From the NCBI GenBank assembly GCA_964492845.1, contig CAZBMZ010000012.1, positions 100,142 to 164,141 of the forward strand: 64,000 bases of DNA, written 5' to 3'. The position numbers and the translations under genes were made by a program. A model generated the notes under the pieces. It saw only the letters and a program-made list of their open reading frames with translations. It was not told where the DNA came from and searched no databases. Shown one piece after another: positions 51,505-59,537 of this stretch (position 1 is the stretch's first letter; every line of letters starts with the position of its first letter). Origin of the DNA: JADJPF01 sp964492845 (GTDB lineage: Bacteria > Acidobacteriota > Blastocatellia > Chloracidobacteriales > JADJPF01).

Positions 51505-52512
51505 ATGGCTGAAAAACTTGGTATTGTACTTTTTAATCTTGGTGGGCCGGAAAATCTTAGCGATGTTCGCCCTTTTCTTTATAACCTCTTTTGTGATGCA
51601 GAAATCATTAAATTACCTTGGGAAGCAATGAGAAAACCCCTAGCTTGGTTTATCTCTACATTTCGTAATAAAAAATCTAGTGGTTATTATAAGAAAATTG
51701 GTGGAGGCTCTCCATTAAGGCGAATTACTGATCAACAAGCAATAGCTCTATCTCAAGAATTAACTCAGCGAGGTATACCATCACAATGTTATGTAGCTAT
51801 GCGTTGCTGGAAACCCTTTACAGAAACGGCTATAGACCAACTAGAAAGAGATGGTGTTACTAAAGTTATTGCCCTACCGCTTTACCCTCAGTTTTCTATT
51901 TCTACAACTCGTTCTAGTTTCCGCTATTTTATTAAAGTATTAAATGAACGTGGTGGAATGCGTCATATTCGCCGTCATTATATTTCAGCCTGGTATGATC
52001 ACCCAAGCTATATAAATGCTTTAGTAGAAACTATTAAAATAGCTCAAAAAGCTTTACCTAATCAAGACCCTAAAGCAACACAGCTTATTTTTAGTGCGCA
52101 TAGCGTTCCAGAAAGCTACCTAAAGCAAGGCGAGCCTTACTTAAAACATACAGAAAAAACTGTGCAATTGGTGATGGAAAAAATCGGTAGTCAACAACCT
52201 TGGACATTATCATTTCAAAGCAAAGTTGGGCCGGTAAAATGGCTAGAACCCCTTACAGATCAAGTCATTCGTGATTTAGGCAAAAAAGGTACACGCCAAA
52301 TCTTGCTTGTTCCTGTAAGCTTTGTTTCTGACCATATTGAAACACTTTATGAATTAGATATTCTTTATAAAGAAACCGCACAACAAGCAGGAATACCGCA
52401 TTTTGTCCGCGCACCAGCTTTTAATACTATGCCTAGCTTTATCAGTGCTTTAGCTGATATTGTGGCAGAAAAATTAATTAAAGTTAATGGAACTAGCAAA
52501 AAAGCAAGATAA
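51505..52512 (+). CDS. hemH: Ferrochelatase
   Basis: 335 residues, normal length. Inserts Fe2+ into protoporphyrin IX (or a coproporphyrin in the alternative pathway) as the last heme step. Landmarks: VLFNLGGPENLSDVRPFL, the VAMRCWKPF region, LPLYPQFSISTTRSSF, the catalytic His in FSAHSVPESYLK and the Glu in PVSFVSDHIETLYELD. No cysteine cluster is seen. Many heme proteins in the respiratory operon depend on this enzyme. The ATG lacks a clear ribosome site. An M19 dipeptidase gene follows 64 nt later. Confidence 0.97.
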   Translation: MAEKLGIVLFNLGGPENLSDVRPFLYNLFCDAEIIKLPWEAMRKPLAWFISTFRNKKSSGYYKKIGGGSPLRRITDQQAIALSQELTQRGIPSQCYVAMRCWKPFTETAIDQLERDGVTKVIALPLYPQFSISTTRSSFRYFIKVLNERGGMRHIRRHYISAWYDHPSYINALVETIKIAQKALPNQDPKATQLIFSAHSVPESYLKQGEPYLKHTEKTVQLVMEKIGSQQPWTLSFQSKVGPVKWLEPLTDQVIRDLGKKGTRQILLVPVSFVSDHIETLYELDILYKETAQQAGIPHFVRAPAFNTMPSFISALADIVAEKLIKVNGTSKKAR

Positions 52513-52576
52513 TCAATCAGTAATAATTCTTGCTTAATTTTACCTGTGTTGATTCTTTTTATAGCTCTTTGCTAGC

Positions 52577-53719
52577 ATGGCAGGTATGTCATTAAATATA
52601 AGTACAAATAAACCACAATTTTTAGCTTTTGATTTACATGTAGACACTCTACAACGAGTATTGGACGAAAACTTTGATCTAGCAAGTCATACAAAAACAG
52701 GACATTTAGACATCTCTAAAATGCACACAGGAGGCATTGCTACACAATTTTTTTCTATTTGGGTTAATCCACGCCAATTTCCTAAAGAAAAGGCTGTTGA
52801 TAGAGCTTGGCAGTTAGTCGATTCTCTAAAAAAACAACTTTCACTACATCCAAATAAAATACAGCTAGCAACTTCCCCAGGCGATATTGAACAAATAATA
52901 AAAACGGGTCGGATTGCTGTAGGCATGGGCATAGAAGGTGGACATGCTATAAATGGACAACTCGAACTGCTAGAATCTTTTTTCCTTGCAGGCGTTCGTT
53001 ATATGACCCTAACTTGGTCAAATAGCAATGAAATTTGCGGCTCTTCTGGCGATGAAGGAAATAAACAAGGCTTAACCGAATTTGGTCGCTCTGTAGTTAA
53101 GTTAATGAATAAATTAGGAATGATGGTTGATATATCGCATGTTTCTGATCAAGCTTTTTACGACGTTTTAGAACTTACTGAGTATCCAGTTATAGCCTCC
53201 CATTCTAATTTACGTCGGATTTGTTCGCATCCTCGCAACTTGACAGATGAAATGCTCAAGCTACTTGCAAAACAAGGTGGTGTTTGCTGTATTAATTATT
53301 ATCCTGCTTTCCTGGACGAAGAATACTATCAAGTTAACAAAAATTTAAGTTCTAGGCTTAATGCTGCCTTAGCAGAAGTTAGAAAAATTTATAGTCATGA
53401 CGCTAACAAGCGAGTACAAGCAGAAAATCAAGTTTGTGCTAGAGAATTTGCTAGACTTCCAAAAGTTAATTACAAAAAAGTAGTTGACCATATTGAGCAA
53501 GCTATAGAAATAGCCGGAATTGACCATGTAGGCTTAGGGTCAGATTATGACGGGATTGGGGCCGTTCCTGTTGGGCTAGAAGATATTTCTAAACTTCCAA
53601 TAATTGCTGAAGAGCTTTTTAGACGCGGCTTTAAGCACAATGAAATAGAAAAAGTCTTTTTTACCAATGTTTTACGAGTATTTTCTAAAGTCAGTCAAAA
53701 TCAAGAGGTTGTAGTTTAA
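52577..53719 (+). CDS. M19-family membrane dipeptidase (zinc)
   Basis: 380 residues. Binuclear zinc dipeptidase of the renal dipeptidase family. Metal ligands are recognisable: DLHVDTL (His and Asp), the bridging Glu in GMGIEGGHAI, the His in VDISHVSDQAF and the later His in VIASHSNLRRI, plus GLGSDYDGIG for the C-terminal ligand. No signal peptide is evident, so it is probably cytoplasmic. The start is the ATG at 52577 or 52586; neither has a strong ribosome site. It is followed 4 nt later by a zinc-ribbon gene, suggesting co-transcription. Confidence 0.93.
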   Translation: MAGMSLNISTNKPQFLAFDLHVDTLQRVLDENFDLASHTKTGHLDISKMHTGGIATQFFSIWVNPRQFPKEKAVDRAWQLVDSLKKQLSLHPNKIQLATSPGDIEQIIKTGRIAVGMGIEGGHAINGQLELLESFFLAGVRYMTLTWSNSNEICGSSGDEGNKQGLTEFGRSVVKLMNKLGMMVDISHVSDQAFYDVLELTEYPVIASHSNLRRICSHPRNLTDEMLKLLAKQGGVCCINYYPAFLDEEYYQVNKNLSSRLNAALAEVRKIYSHDANKRVQAENQVCAREFARLPKVNYKKVVDHIEQAIEIAGIDHVGLGSDYDGIGAVPVGLEDISKLPIIAEELFRRGFKHNEIEKVFFTNVLRVFSKVSQNQEVVV

Positions 53720-53723
53720 TTTT

Positions 53724-54746
53724 ATGGGTAATTGCATTAAGTGTGAGTTTGTTTTAGAAATTGGCAGTAATTTCTGTCGAAAATGTGGTACACAACAAGT
53801 AGAAACTCAAAGTACTGGGGCTGAAATAGAAACCAAAAAGTTTAGCACCGAAGACTTAGCCGCTAAACCTACAGCTATAGCCGATTACACAACTACAAAA
53901 ATGGACGCTCAGCAAATAGCTGTTACACCTCCTGCTTTACCCACTACTTTACCTTCTGTTGCACCAACTACGCCAATGACAGAAGTAGTCAAAAAACCTA
54001 CTTCATTTTTACTTAATGGAATTATCTTTTTTCTTATAGGTGCTATTTCGGCTGGTATTGGATTTAGCGTTATTACTTATATAAGAGAAGAAAAAGCCTT
54101 AAAAATTAACACTAAAAAAGCGTTAACAAAACCTGCTCCTAAAGTTATAGTATCGCCTACACCCACACTTGATAAAGAGGAAGACGCTAGCGAAGTTGAA
54201 ATTAATGAAGTTGAACAAATAGATGAAACCGATGAAATTAATAATGCTGAAGGTCAAACACCTACGCCAAAACCAGTTGAACAAGAAGTTATAACTAAAC
54301 CACCTGCAACACCCAAAATTTTATTGCCTCCGGTTCCTGTGCCTAAAGAAAAAGAAATTGAAAAGCCTAAAAGTACGCCTAAACCAGAACCTAAAAAGCC
54401 AGATTTAGAAAATGAGCAAGTTTCTGATGGTGTATTGAGTGTAAGATTTCGCTTAGTAGGCAAAGCAATTGTAAGAATGAGGGGTTCTGATATATCTGTT
54501 ATTCCTCTGGAAAATAGCTCTGTAATGGATGTAAATAGAAGAGTTGCTAACCCATTACCATTAAAAAAATCTTTAATTTCTGTCCGTCAAAGAACGTCTG
54601 ACTCTGCATTAGTTAGAGTTTTAGAAAAACCTTCACGCCGTAATAATTTTGCTGCAACTTTTGCAGTGGAAAGCACTGCCTTAAATCCTGATCAAGCTAT
54701 ATCAATTGATTTAGCAATACGTTGGCAAACTAAAGATCCTAAATAA
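53724..54746 (+). CDS. Zinc-ribbon membrane protein with C-terminal beta domain
   Basis: 340 residues. An N-terminal zinc ribbon (CIKCEFVLEIGSNFCRKCG, about 4-22) and a Thr/Pro-rich linker lead to one membrane helix (about 93-118, FLLNGIIFFLIGAISAGIG), then a long Pro/Lys/Glu-rich stretch (about 130-238). A beta-rich domain follows (about 240-340). Its end, ALVRVLEKPSRRNNFAATFA and LAIRWQTKD, resembles the end of the secreted TPR protein at 12751-14301. The zinc ribbon would be cytoplasmic and the beta domain external. Zinc-ribbon, TM and Pro-rich proteins of this layout are frequent in Acidobacteriota-like genomes. Function unknown. Confidence 0.75.
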   Translation: MGNCIKCEFVLEIGSNFCRKCGTQQVETQSTGAEIETKKFSTEDLAAKPTAIADYTTTKMDAQQIAVTPPALPTTLPSVAPTTPMTEVVKKPTSFLLNGIIFFLIGAISAGIGFSVITYIREEKALKINTKKALTKPAPKVIVSPTPTLDKEEDASEVEINEVEQIDETDEINNAEGQTPTPKPVEQEVITKPPATPKILLPPVPVPKEKEIEKPKSTPKPEPKKPDLENEQVSDGVLSVRFRLVGKAIVRMRGSDISVIPLENSSVMDVNRRVANPLPLKKSLISVRQRTSDSALVRVLEKPSRRNNFAATFAVESTALNPDQAISIDLAIRWQTKDPK

Positions 54747-54814
54747 ATATTCCTACTAAATATTTAGCTAAATATTTTACTTAATAGCAAATTAAAAAGG
54801 GGAAATTTTATTAT

Positions 54815-54843
54815 TTGACTAATAAAGTACTTTGTATTATAAA
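54815..54843 (+). promoter_or_regulatory. Sigma-70-type promoter of the DUF817 gene
   Basis: TTGACT (54815-54820), a 17-nt spacer and TATAAA (54838-54843) are the best promoter match I found in the window. Transcription would begin near 54850, about 34 nt before the DUF817 start. Confidence 0.7.
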
Positions 54844-54883
54844 GTGAATATAAATAAAATATTAGCAGTTTTCAAGGATTTTA

Positions 54884-55726
54884 ATGCTTCAAACAGTTGA
54901 TAGTTTTTTATTAGAAACAAAGGCAAGTCCAAACTTAAAAGGGTTGTATAGATTTTTGTTAGAGTTTCTTTTCTTTGGCTTAAAACAAGCTAGAGCATGT
55001 TTATTTGCTGGACTATTCTTTCTTGGAGTCTTTGCTATACCTCGTTCTGGATTGTTTGGAATACCTCGCTATGATGTTTTGCTAATTGTAGCCCTATTAA
55101 TTCAAGTTTTTATGATAAAGCTAAAACTTGAAACATTGGACGAAGTTAAAGCTATAACTCTATTTCACGTTGTCGGCTTTGTCCTTGAAGTATTTAAAAC
55201 ATCTAGCAACATAGCTTCTTGGAGTTACCCCGATCAAGGGTATACAAAAATTTTTGGTGTGCCAATTTTTTCTGGCTTTATGTATGCGGCTGTAGGTAGC
55301 TATATTATTCAAGCCTGGAGGCTTTTTGATCTTAGAATAAAGCATCATCCCCCATATTGGATGGCTATAATTGCTGCTTTGTTAATTTATGCTAATTTCT
55401 TTTTACACCACTTTATAGGTGATTACCGATGGTATATAGCGGCTGGAATGCTTGGACTCTATGCACGATCTTACGTAATCTATAGACCATATGATCAAGA
55501 TAGAAATATGCCTTTGCTATTATCTTTTTTGCTAATTGGTTTTTTTCTCTGGTTTGCAGAAAATATTAGTACATTTTTTGGTATTTGGTGTTATCCAAAT
55601 CAAATAAATAATTGGTCAACTGTTCATCTTGGAAAATGGAGTTCTTGGTCTTTATTAGTTGTTATGACTTTTACAATTGTAGTTAGCCTTAAACATGTAA
55701 AATCCACAATTCACATTTCAGAATAG
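54884..55726 (+). CDS. DUF817 family membrane protein
   Basis: 280 residues, seven to eight hydrophobic helices. It matches the DUF817 pattern: LKQARACLFAGLFFLGVF, IPRYDVLLIVALLIQVF, EVFKTSSNIASWSYPD, GVPIFSGFMYAAVGSYI and a second WCYPNQ box near the end. The paired Trp-Ser-Tyr-Pro and Trp-Cys-Tyr-Pro boxes suggest an internal two-fold arrangement. The family has no established function. It has its own promoter and an AAGGA ribosome site. Confidence 0.88.
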   Translation: MLQTVDSFLLETKASPNLKGLYRFLLEFLFFGLKQARACLFAGLFFLGVFAIPRSGLFGIPRYDVLLIVALLIQVFMIKLKLETLDEVKAITLFHVVGFVLEVFKTSSNIASWSYPDQGYTKIFGVPIFSGFMYAAVGSYIIQAWRLFDLRIKHHPPYWMAIIAALLIYANFFLHHFIGDYRWYIAAGMLGLYARSYVIYRPYDQDRNMPLLLSFLLIGFFLWFAENISTFFGIWCYPNQINNWSTVHLGKWSSWSLLVVMTFTIVVSLKHVKSTIHISE

Positions 55727-55824
55727 TTTTGCGTAGAAAAAATTTTTCTGCAAGAAATCCTTCTAGCTACATTCTTAATAACAAATCAATAAAAATAAAA
55801 TAAACACAATATTTTGAGGTTGTT

Positions 55825-57324
55825 ATGAAAACATTTTACATAAAAAGCCTAGTTTTAACTATTTGTCTAATTTTAGCTTTAGCTAATATTCATACTAATG
55901 TAATTTTAGCTAATCAAGATCAAAGTACAACAGAGAAAAAGCTTTCACAAAAAGAGCTTGGAGATTCTCTTTTAGTAGCGGCCAGACAAGGAGATTCTGC
56001 CAAAGTTTCAAAGCTACTAGCTCAAGGTGCAGATGTTAATTTTCAAGATGAGTATGATTGGGCAGCAATAACAATTGCTACAGCATTAAATCATAAAGAT
56101 GTGGTTGCTACTTTAATTAAAGCTGGGGCAAACGTTGATATTTTAACTGAAGAAAGCTTTGCTTTTACTCCATTAAAAATGGCTATTTTTATGGGACACA
56201 AAGATATAGTGCAAATGTTAGTTAATGCTGGAGCAGATGTTAATGCAACAAATGATAGAAAGAGTGAAAAAGTTGCTTTAACACCTCTGTTTTTTCTAAT
56301 GGCAAGTGACTACAAACAAGATACTTATACAGATGTTCTTAAAATATTGCTTAATGCTGGAGCAAATCCTAACCCAGCTAAAGGTGAATATAACGAAGGC
56401 TTTATAACTCCTTTAATGGCTGCTACTTCTTTAGGAAATGTTGAAGCTGTCAAGCTACTAATAGAATATGGTGCAAATGTTAATTACAAAACACCTGAAG
56501 GTATAACAGCTTGTTTTATTGCGGAAAAAAGAAACCAGCAAGAAATGATCGATGTGCTTAAGATGGCTGATGCAAAAAGTGAAACAAATAAATCTAAAAA
56601 TAATAAAAATAATAAAAATAATAAGTTAAATAGCGATAAAATAGAGCTTCCTATAATGCAGTATGTTGGAGATGTATGTTTTATTCCTAATTTTGGCCCC
56701 ATCAAACAAACTGATAAACCACTTGATATAATCTCTAAATGTGAAGGAAAAAAAATCATTGATATAAATGTTCAAGATGAAAACGGTTACACTCTTTTAA
56801 TGAGCGCGCTCATAACAGGTGAATACAGCGAAGAATATGTTAAATATTTAATTAAGTCAGGAATCAATTTAGAGCTAAAAAATAATGATGGAGAAACTGC
56901 ATTTTTAGTAGCAGCAGGCAACAACAAATATAGTCTTACTACAATTAGAACATTTTTGACGGCTGGAGCAAATGTTAACGCTAGAAATAGCAATGGGCAA
57001 ACAGTCTTAATGGCTCATGTGATGCGTTGTCAAGGTCATGAAAGTCCTTTTATGACTTATAAATCGCTTTATGATTGTAGCCAAATTATAAAGCTTTTAG
57101 TCGCTGCTGGTGCTGATATTAATGCTCAAGATAAAGATGGAAAAACAGCTTTGATGTATGCTTTTGAGCTAGAAAACGAGTCGAATGTTTTCTTTTTAAC
57201 AAAAGCCCTTTTAGATGCTGGTGCAGATCCTAACATTAAAGATAATGATGGCGTTTCTCTTTCAGATGTTTTAGGAGGAAAAAATTTATCTGAGTTTTCC
57301 GAGTTTGAAGAAAAAAATAACTAA
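55825..57324 (+). CDS. Secreted ankyrin-repeat protein (copy 1)
   Basis: 499 residues. A signal peptide (about 1-30) is followed by ankyrin repeats in two blocks (about 50-245 and 325-480), for example AAIGTIALNH-like units, LLIEYGANVNYKTPEGITA and LLVAAGADINAQDKDGKTALM. The blocks are separated by an Asn/Lys-rich linker and a unique segment, MQYVGDVCFIPNFGP. The same architecture and many identical residues recur in the protein at 61046-62656. Ankyrin repeats bind proteins; a periplasmic location follows from the signal. TGAGG precedes the ATG. The tRNA-like cassette starts 60 nt after its stop. Confidence 0.85.
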   Translation: MKTFYIKSLVLTICLILALANIHTNVILANQDQSTTEKKLSQKELGDSLLVAARQGDSAKVSKLLAQGADVNFQDEYDWAAITIATALNHKDVVATLIKAGANVDILTEESFAFTPLKMAIFMGHKDIVQMLVNAGADVNATNDRKSEKVALTPLFFLMASDYKQDTYTDVLKILLNAGANPNPAKGEYNEGFITPLMAATSLGNVEAVKLLIEYGANVNYKTPEGITACFIAEKRNQQEMIDVLKMADAKSETNKSKNNKNNKNNKLNSDKIELPIMQYVGDVCFIPNFGPIKQTDKPLDIISKCEGKKIIDINVQDENGYTLLMSALITGEYSEEYVKYLIKSGINLELKNNDGETAFLVAAGNNKYSLTTIRTFLTAGANVNARNSNGQTVLMAHVMRCQGHESPFMTYKSLYDCSQIIKLLVAAGADINAQDKDGKTALMYAFELENESNVFFLTKALLDAGADPNIKDNDGVSLSDVLGGKNLSEFSEFEEKNN

Positions 57325-57362
57325 TAAGTTTTTTGCATTTACCTACCTTCCAAAACAAAGTG

Positions 57363-57368
57363 TATAAT
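57363..57368 (+). promoter_or_regulatory. -10 box of the tRNA-like RNA cassette
   Basis: A perfect TATAAT. Transcription would start near 57375, just before the outer helix of the first tRNA-like RNA at 57383. The -35 region is poor (no TTGACA at 17 nt), so strength is uncertain, but the position fits a transcript that begins with the structured RNA. Confidence 0.5.
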
Positions 57369-57382
57369 GAGCTAGATTTTTT

Positions 57383-57473
57383 GCCTAAAATAACTTGTAG
57401 CTCATCGGTAGAGTACCTTGGCATCCAAAGCCAAAGAGGGGTAAATGGTTCAATTCCATTCAGGTTTTTAGGT
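57383..57473 (+). ncRNA. tRNA-like RNA 1, CCA in the anticodon position (Trp-like)
   Basis: Folds as a cloverleaf: acceptor AACTTG (57392-57397) with CAGGTT (57461-57466), TA, D-arm GCTC/GAGT with loop ATCGGTA, anticodon stem TTGGC/GCCAA with 7-nt loop ATCCAAA (CCA at 57425-57427 after the conserved T), and T-arm AATGG/CCATT with loop TTCAATT. It departs from a decoding tRNA in several ways. Three nt instead of one separate the D and anticodon stems, with at least one extra C-G pair there, and 9 nt precede the T-arm. No CCA tail is encoded. The acceptor stem is extended by CCTAAA/TTTAGG (57384-57389 with 57467-57472). Probably not used in translation, or only after unusual processing. Confidence 0.75.
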
Positions 57474-57482
57474 TGAAGTCTC

Positions 57483-57572
57483 GCCCAGCAAACTTGTAGC
57501 TCATCGGTAGAGCATCTTGGTCTCATAAACCAAAGAGAGGAAAATGGTTCAATTCCATTCAGGTTTCTGGGC
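57483..57572 (+). ncRNA. tRNA-like RNA 2, CAT in the anticodon position (Met-like)
   Basis: Tandem copy of tRNA-like RNA 1: 66 of 75 core positions are identical. Acceptor AAACTTG (57490-57496) pairs with CAGGTTT (57560-57566). The D-arm is GCTC/GAGC, the anticodon stem TTGGT/ACCAA with loop CTCATAA (CAT at 57524-57526), and the T-arm is identical to copy 1. The outer extension is GCCCAG (57483-57488) with CTGGGC (57567-57572), different in sequence from copy 1 but still paired. The anticodon stem closing pair changes C-G to T-A. These compensatory changes argue that the structure is maintained. It ends 33 nt before the start of the small-protein gene. No CCA tail. Confidence 0.75.
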
Positions 57573-57605
57573 TTTAAACCAAAAGATGTTTTATGAGAAA
57601 AATTT

Positions 57606-57950
57606 ATGTTAGAAAAGAAAAAACTACTCTATAGACAAGGCGATGTTCTAATTCAAGGATATGATGAATTACCCGAAAAAGAAAAAATTAAACGAAAAAA
57701 AGGCCGCATTCTAGTTTATGGTGAAACTAGTGGTCATACTCACAGCCTAGCAAACCATCGAACAGCGCGGATTTTTGAGAGCTTAATGGAGAGAGAAAAA
57801 GAGGTTGGCACACTTTATTTAGAAGTTTTTGAAAAAGCAGAAATTGTTCATCCTGAACACGCTACAATTGCTTTAACTTCTGGCATATATCGAATTTGGC
57901 GACAACGTGAATATGATTTACGTGGTTCATTTAGAATGGTTATTGATTAA
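57606..57950 (+). CDS. Conserved small protein, first gene of the tRNA-like cassette
   Basis: 114 residues, basic N-terminus. Key segments: LLYRQGDVLIQGYDELPE at the start, KKGRILVYGETSGHTHSL in the middle, and HPEHATIALTSGIYRIWRQR near the end. I recognise the RQGDVL / GETxGHxH / HxEHxxI pattern from uncharacterised bacterial proteins often encoded near DUF6745-type proteins (recollection, not searched). The conserved His residues hint at a metal or phosphate site, but no activity is known. No good ribosome site is visible before the ATG. It is encoded right after tRNA-like RNA 2, 18 nt before the next gene. Confidence 0.8.
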   Translation: MLEKKKLLYRQGDVLIQGYDELPEKEKIKRKKGRILVYGETSGHTHSLANHRTARIFESLMEREKEVGTLYLEVFEKAEIVHPEHATIALTSGIYRIWRQREYDLRGSFRMVID

Positions 57951-57968
57951 CAAGGATTTAGACTTTTT

Positions 57969-59522
57969 ATGTCGTTTTTGCTTAACTCAAAAGGTGTACA
58001 AAAATCTGTTGAAACTGCACAAACATATGATTCTTGGCTTGAGATTGTTAAACTTTTAACTGCTGGAAAAGCACCTCAAGACCTTAAGATTGACGGTTCA
58101 CTTTCTTTAGCACAATTAAGGTTTCGCTCTTTGCCTGCAAATTTAACTGTAAAAGGCGATTTAGACCTACGCCAATGTCAAAGACTTTCGCGCATTGGAA
58201 AAAACTTAAAAGTAGAAGGTGATCTGTTTATTGGAGGCCGCTTAAACGTCATAGCCCAACATCAGCAAAAGTTAGTTAAAAGCTCTGAAAAAACCAAATT
58301 TTTAGCAAAATTAAGTAAAGATGGAAAAATCCCTTTGTCCTATTTACCAGACGACTTGCAGGTAAAAGGAGATCTAGTTATCCGTAGTGCTGCTAATCTA
58401 CGATCTTTTCCAAACAACCTTGTTTTAGGAGGAAGCCTTTTACTACATGGTTGTGAAAAGTTGGAAAAGCTTCCTGAGCAACTCCATGTTAATGGAGATT
58501 TAATTTTAATTTCTTGTCCAAAACTACGTAAATTACCTGATGATCTAAAAGCTAAACGGTTATTTTTAATAGGCTGTGGAATTGAATCACTTCCGTATAA
58601 AATGGACATCAAAGAGCTAATCCATTTAGAAAGTTGTCCAAAACTAACTTCTTTAGCACCTAGTTTACTTTGTTTAGAAACAGGTAATTTAGAGCAGCTT
58701 ACAATAATTAATTGTCCAATAGAAAACCTACCCTATTATGTAAATACCAGTAAAACAATAAAAATTACTAGAGTTCCTATCAAATACCTGAAAGACAGCT
58801 TACTAGAATCAGTATCGATTAGAATAACAAAATGTAAAAATTTGGAAAAAATAGACTCTCTATTAGCACCAAACTTTTCTTTAAGTTTTCGTGATTGTGT
58901 AAAGCTTGAGTCTTTTTCTGAGCCTTCATATTCCATTGCCCACCTTGATTTAACAAATTGTGAGTCTTTGCAGGCTCTACCCAATAAACTCAGTTTTTTT
59001 GAAACTAAAGAAGATAAACTGAATTTAACAAATTGTTTTAAGTTGGTGCAGCTACCTGAGTTTATGAAATTTGAAGGTCGTTTAGAAGTTTCAGGATGTT
59101 CAATAAAATCTTTACCTAAAAAAATGCAGAATTGTCGAGTATCTTGGCGCGGTCATTGGATTACATCAGACATTATTTTTGCTCCAGAAACATTAACTTC
59201 TGATCGTATTTTGACAGAAACAAATGCAGAGATTCGCCGACTTATGCTAGAAAGAGTTGGAATTGAACGTGTGCTTTCAAAAGCAAATGCGTCAACTATA
59301 GATTTAGATAAAGATGCTGGCGGCAAGCGTTCACTAATTCAAGTTCGCGTTAGAACAGATCGAAATGAACAACTTGTTAGGTATTTGCGTTGCTGTTGTC
59401 CTTCAACCGCACGGGAATATCTTCTACCTGTTCCGCCTAATATTAACTCTTGCAAAGTTGCTGCGGCTTGGCTAGCGGGGTTTGACAAAGTAGATGATTA
59501 CCAACCTGTTTTAGAAACTTAA
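57969..59522 (+). CDS. Leucine-rich repeat-like protein with DUF6745-like C-terminus
   Basis: 517 residues, no signal peptide. Residues about 30-395 consist of irregular repeats of about 20 residues built on the pattern GDLxLxxCxxLxxLP, for example VKGDLDLRQCQRLSRIGKN and LHVNGDLILISCPKLRKLP. These would form a solenoid able to bind protein or RNA. The C-terminal 90 residues (RRLMLERVGIERVLSKANAS, then KDAGGKRSLIQVRVRTDR and AREYLLPVPPNINSCKVAAA) resemble the end of DUF6745 proteins. That assignment is from memory of the pattern. Second gene of the cassette, 18 nt after the small protein. No function is established. Confidence 0.75.
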   Translation: MSFLLNSKGVQKSVETAQTYDSWLEIVKLLTAGKAPQDLKIDGSLSLAQLRFRSLPANLTVKGDLDLRQCQRLSRIGKNLKVEGDLFIGGRLNVIAQHQQKLVKSSEKTKFLAKLSKDGKIPLSYLPDDLQVKGDLVIRSAANLRSFPNNLVLGGSLLLHGCEKLEKLPEQLHVNGDLILISCPKLRKLPDDLKAKRLFLIGCGIESLPYKMDIKELIHLESCPKLTSLAPSLLCLETGNLEQLTIINCPIENLPYYVNTSKTIKITRVPIKYLKDSLLESVSIRITKCKNLEKIDSLLAPNFSLSFRDCVKLESFSEPSYSIAHLDLTNCESLQALPNKLSFFETKEDKLNLTNCFKLVQLPEFMKFEGRLEVSGCSIKSLPKKMQNCRVSWRGHWITSDIIFAPETLTSDRILTETNAEIRRLMLERVGIERVLSKANASTIDLDKDAGGKRSLIQVRVRTDRNEQLVRYLRCCCPSTAREYLLPVPPNINSCKVAAAWLAGFDKVDDYQPVLET

Positions 59523-59537
59523 AATTTTTAATTAATT

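Noticed and set aside
57236..57526. Minus-strand ORF of 96 codons across the tRNA-like RNAs
   Set aside because: It reads antisense through the ankyrin gene end and both RNA structures; its repeats simply reflect the tandem RNA copies. No ribosome site.
57383..57572. Ordinary decoding tRNA-Trp and tRNA-Met genes
   Set aside because: Extra nucleotides around the anticodon stem, paired outer arms and a missing CCA end argue against normal tRNAs, although I cannot exclude unusual processing.
57383..57605. T-box riboswitch leader
   Set aside because: No specifier loop, T-box sequence or antiterminator; the elements resemble tRNA itself rather than a tRNA sensor.
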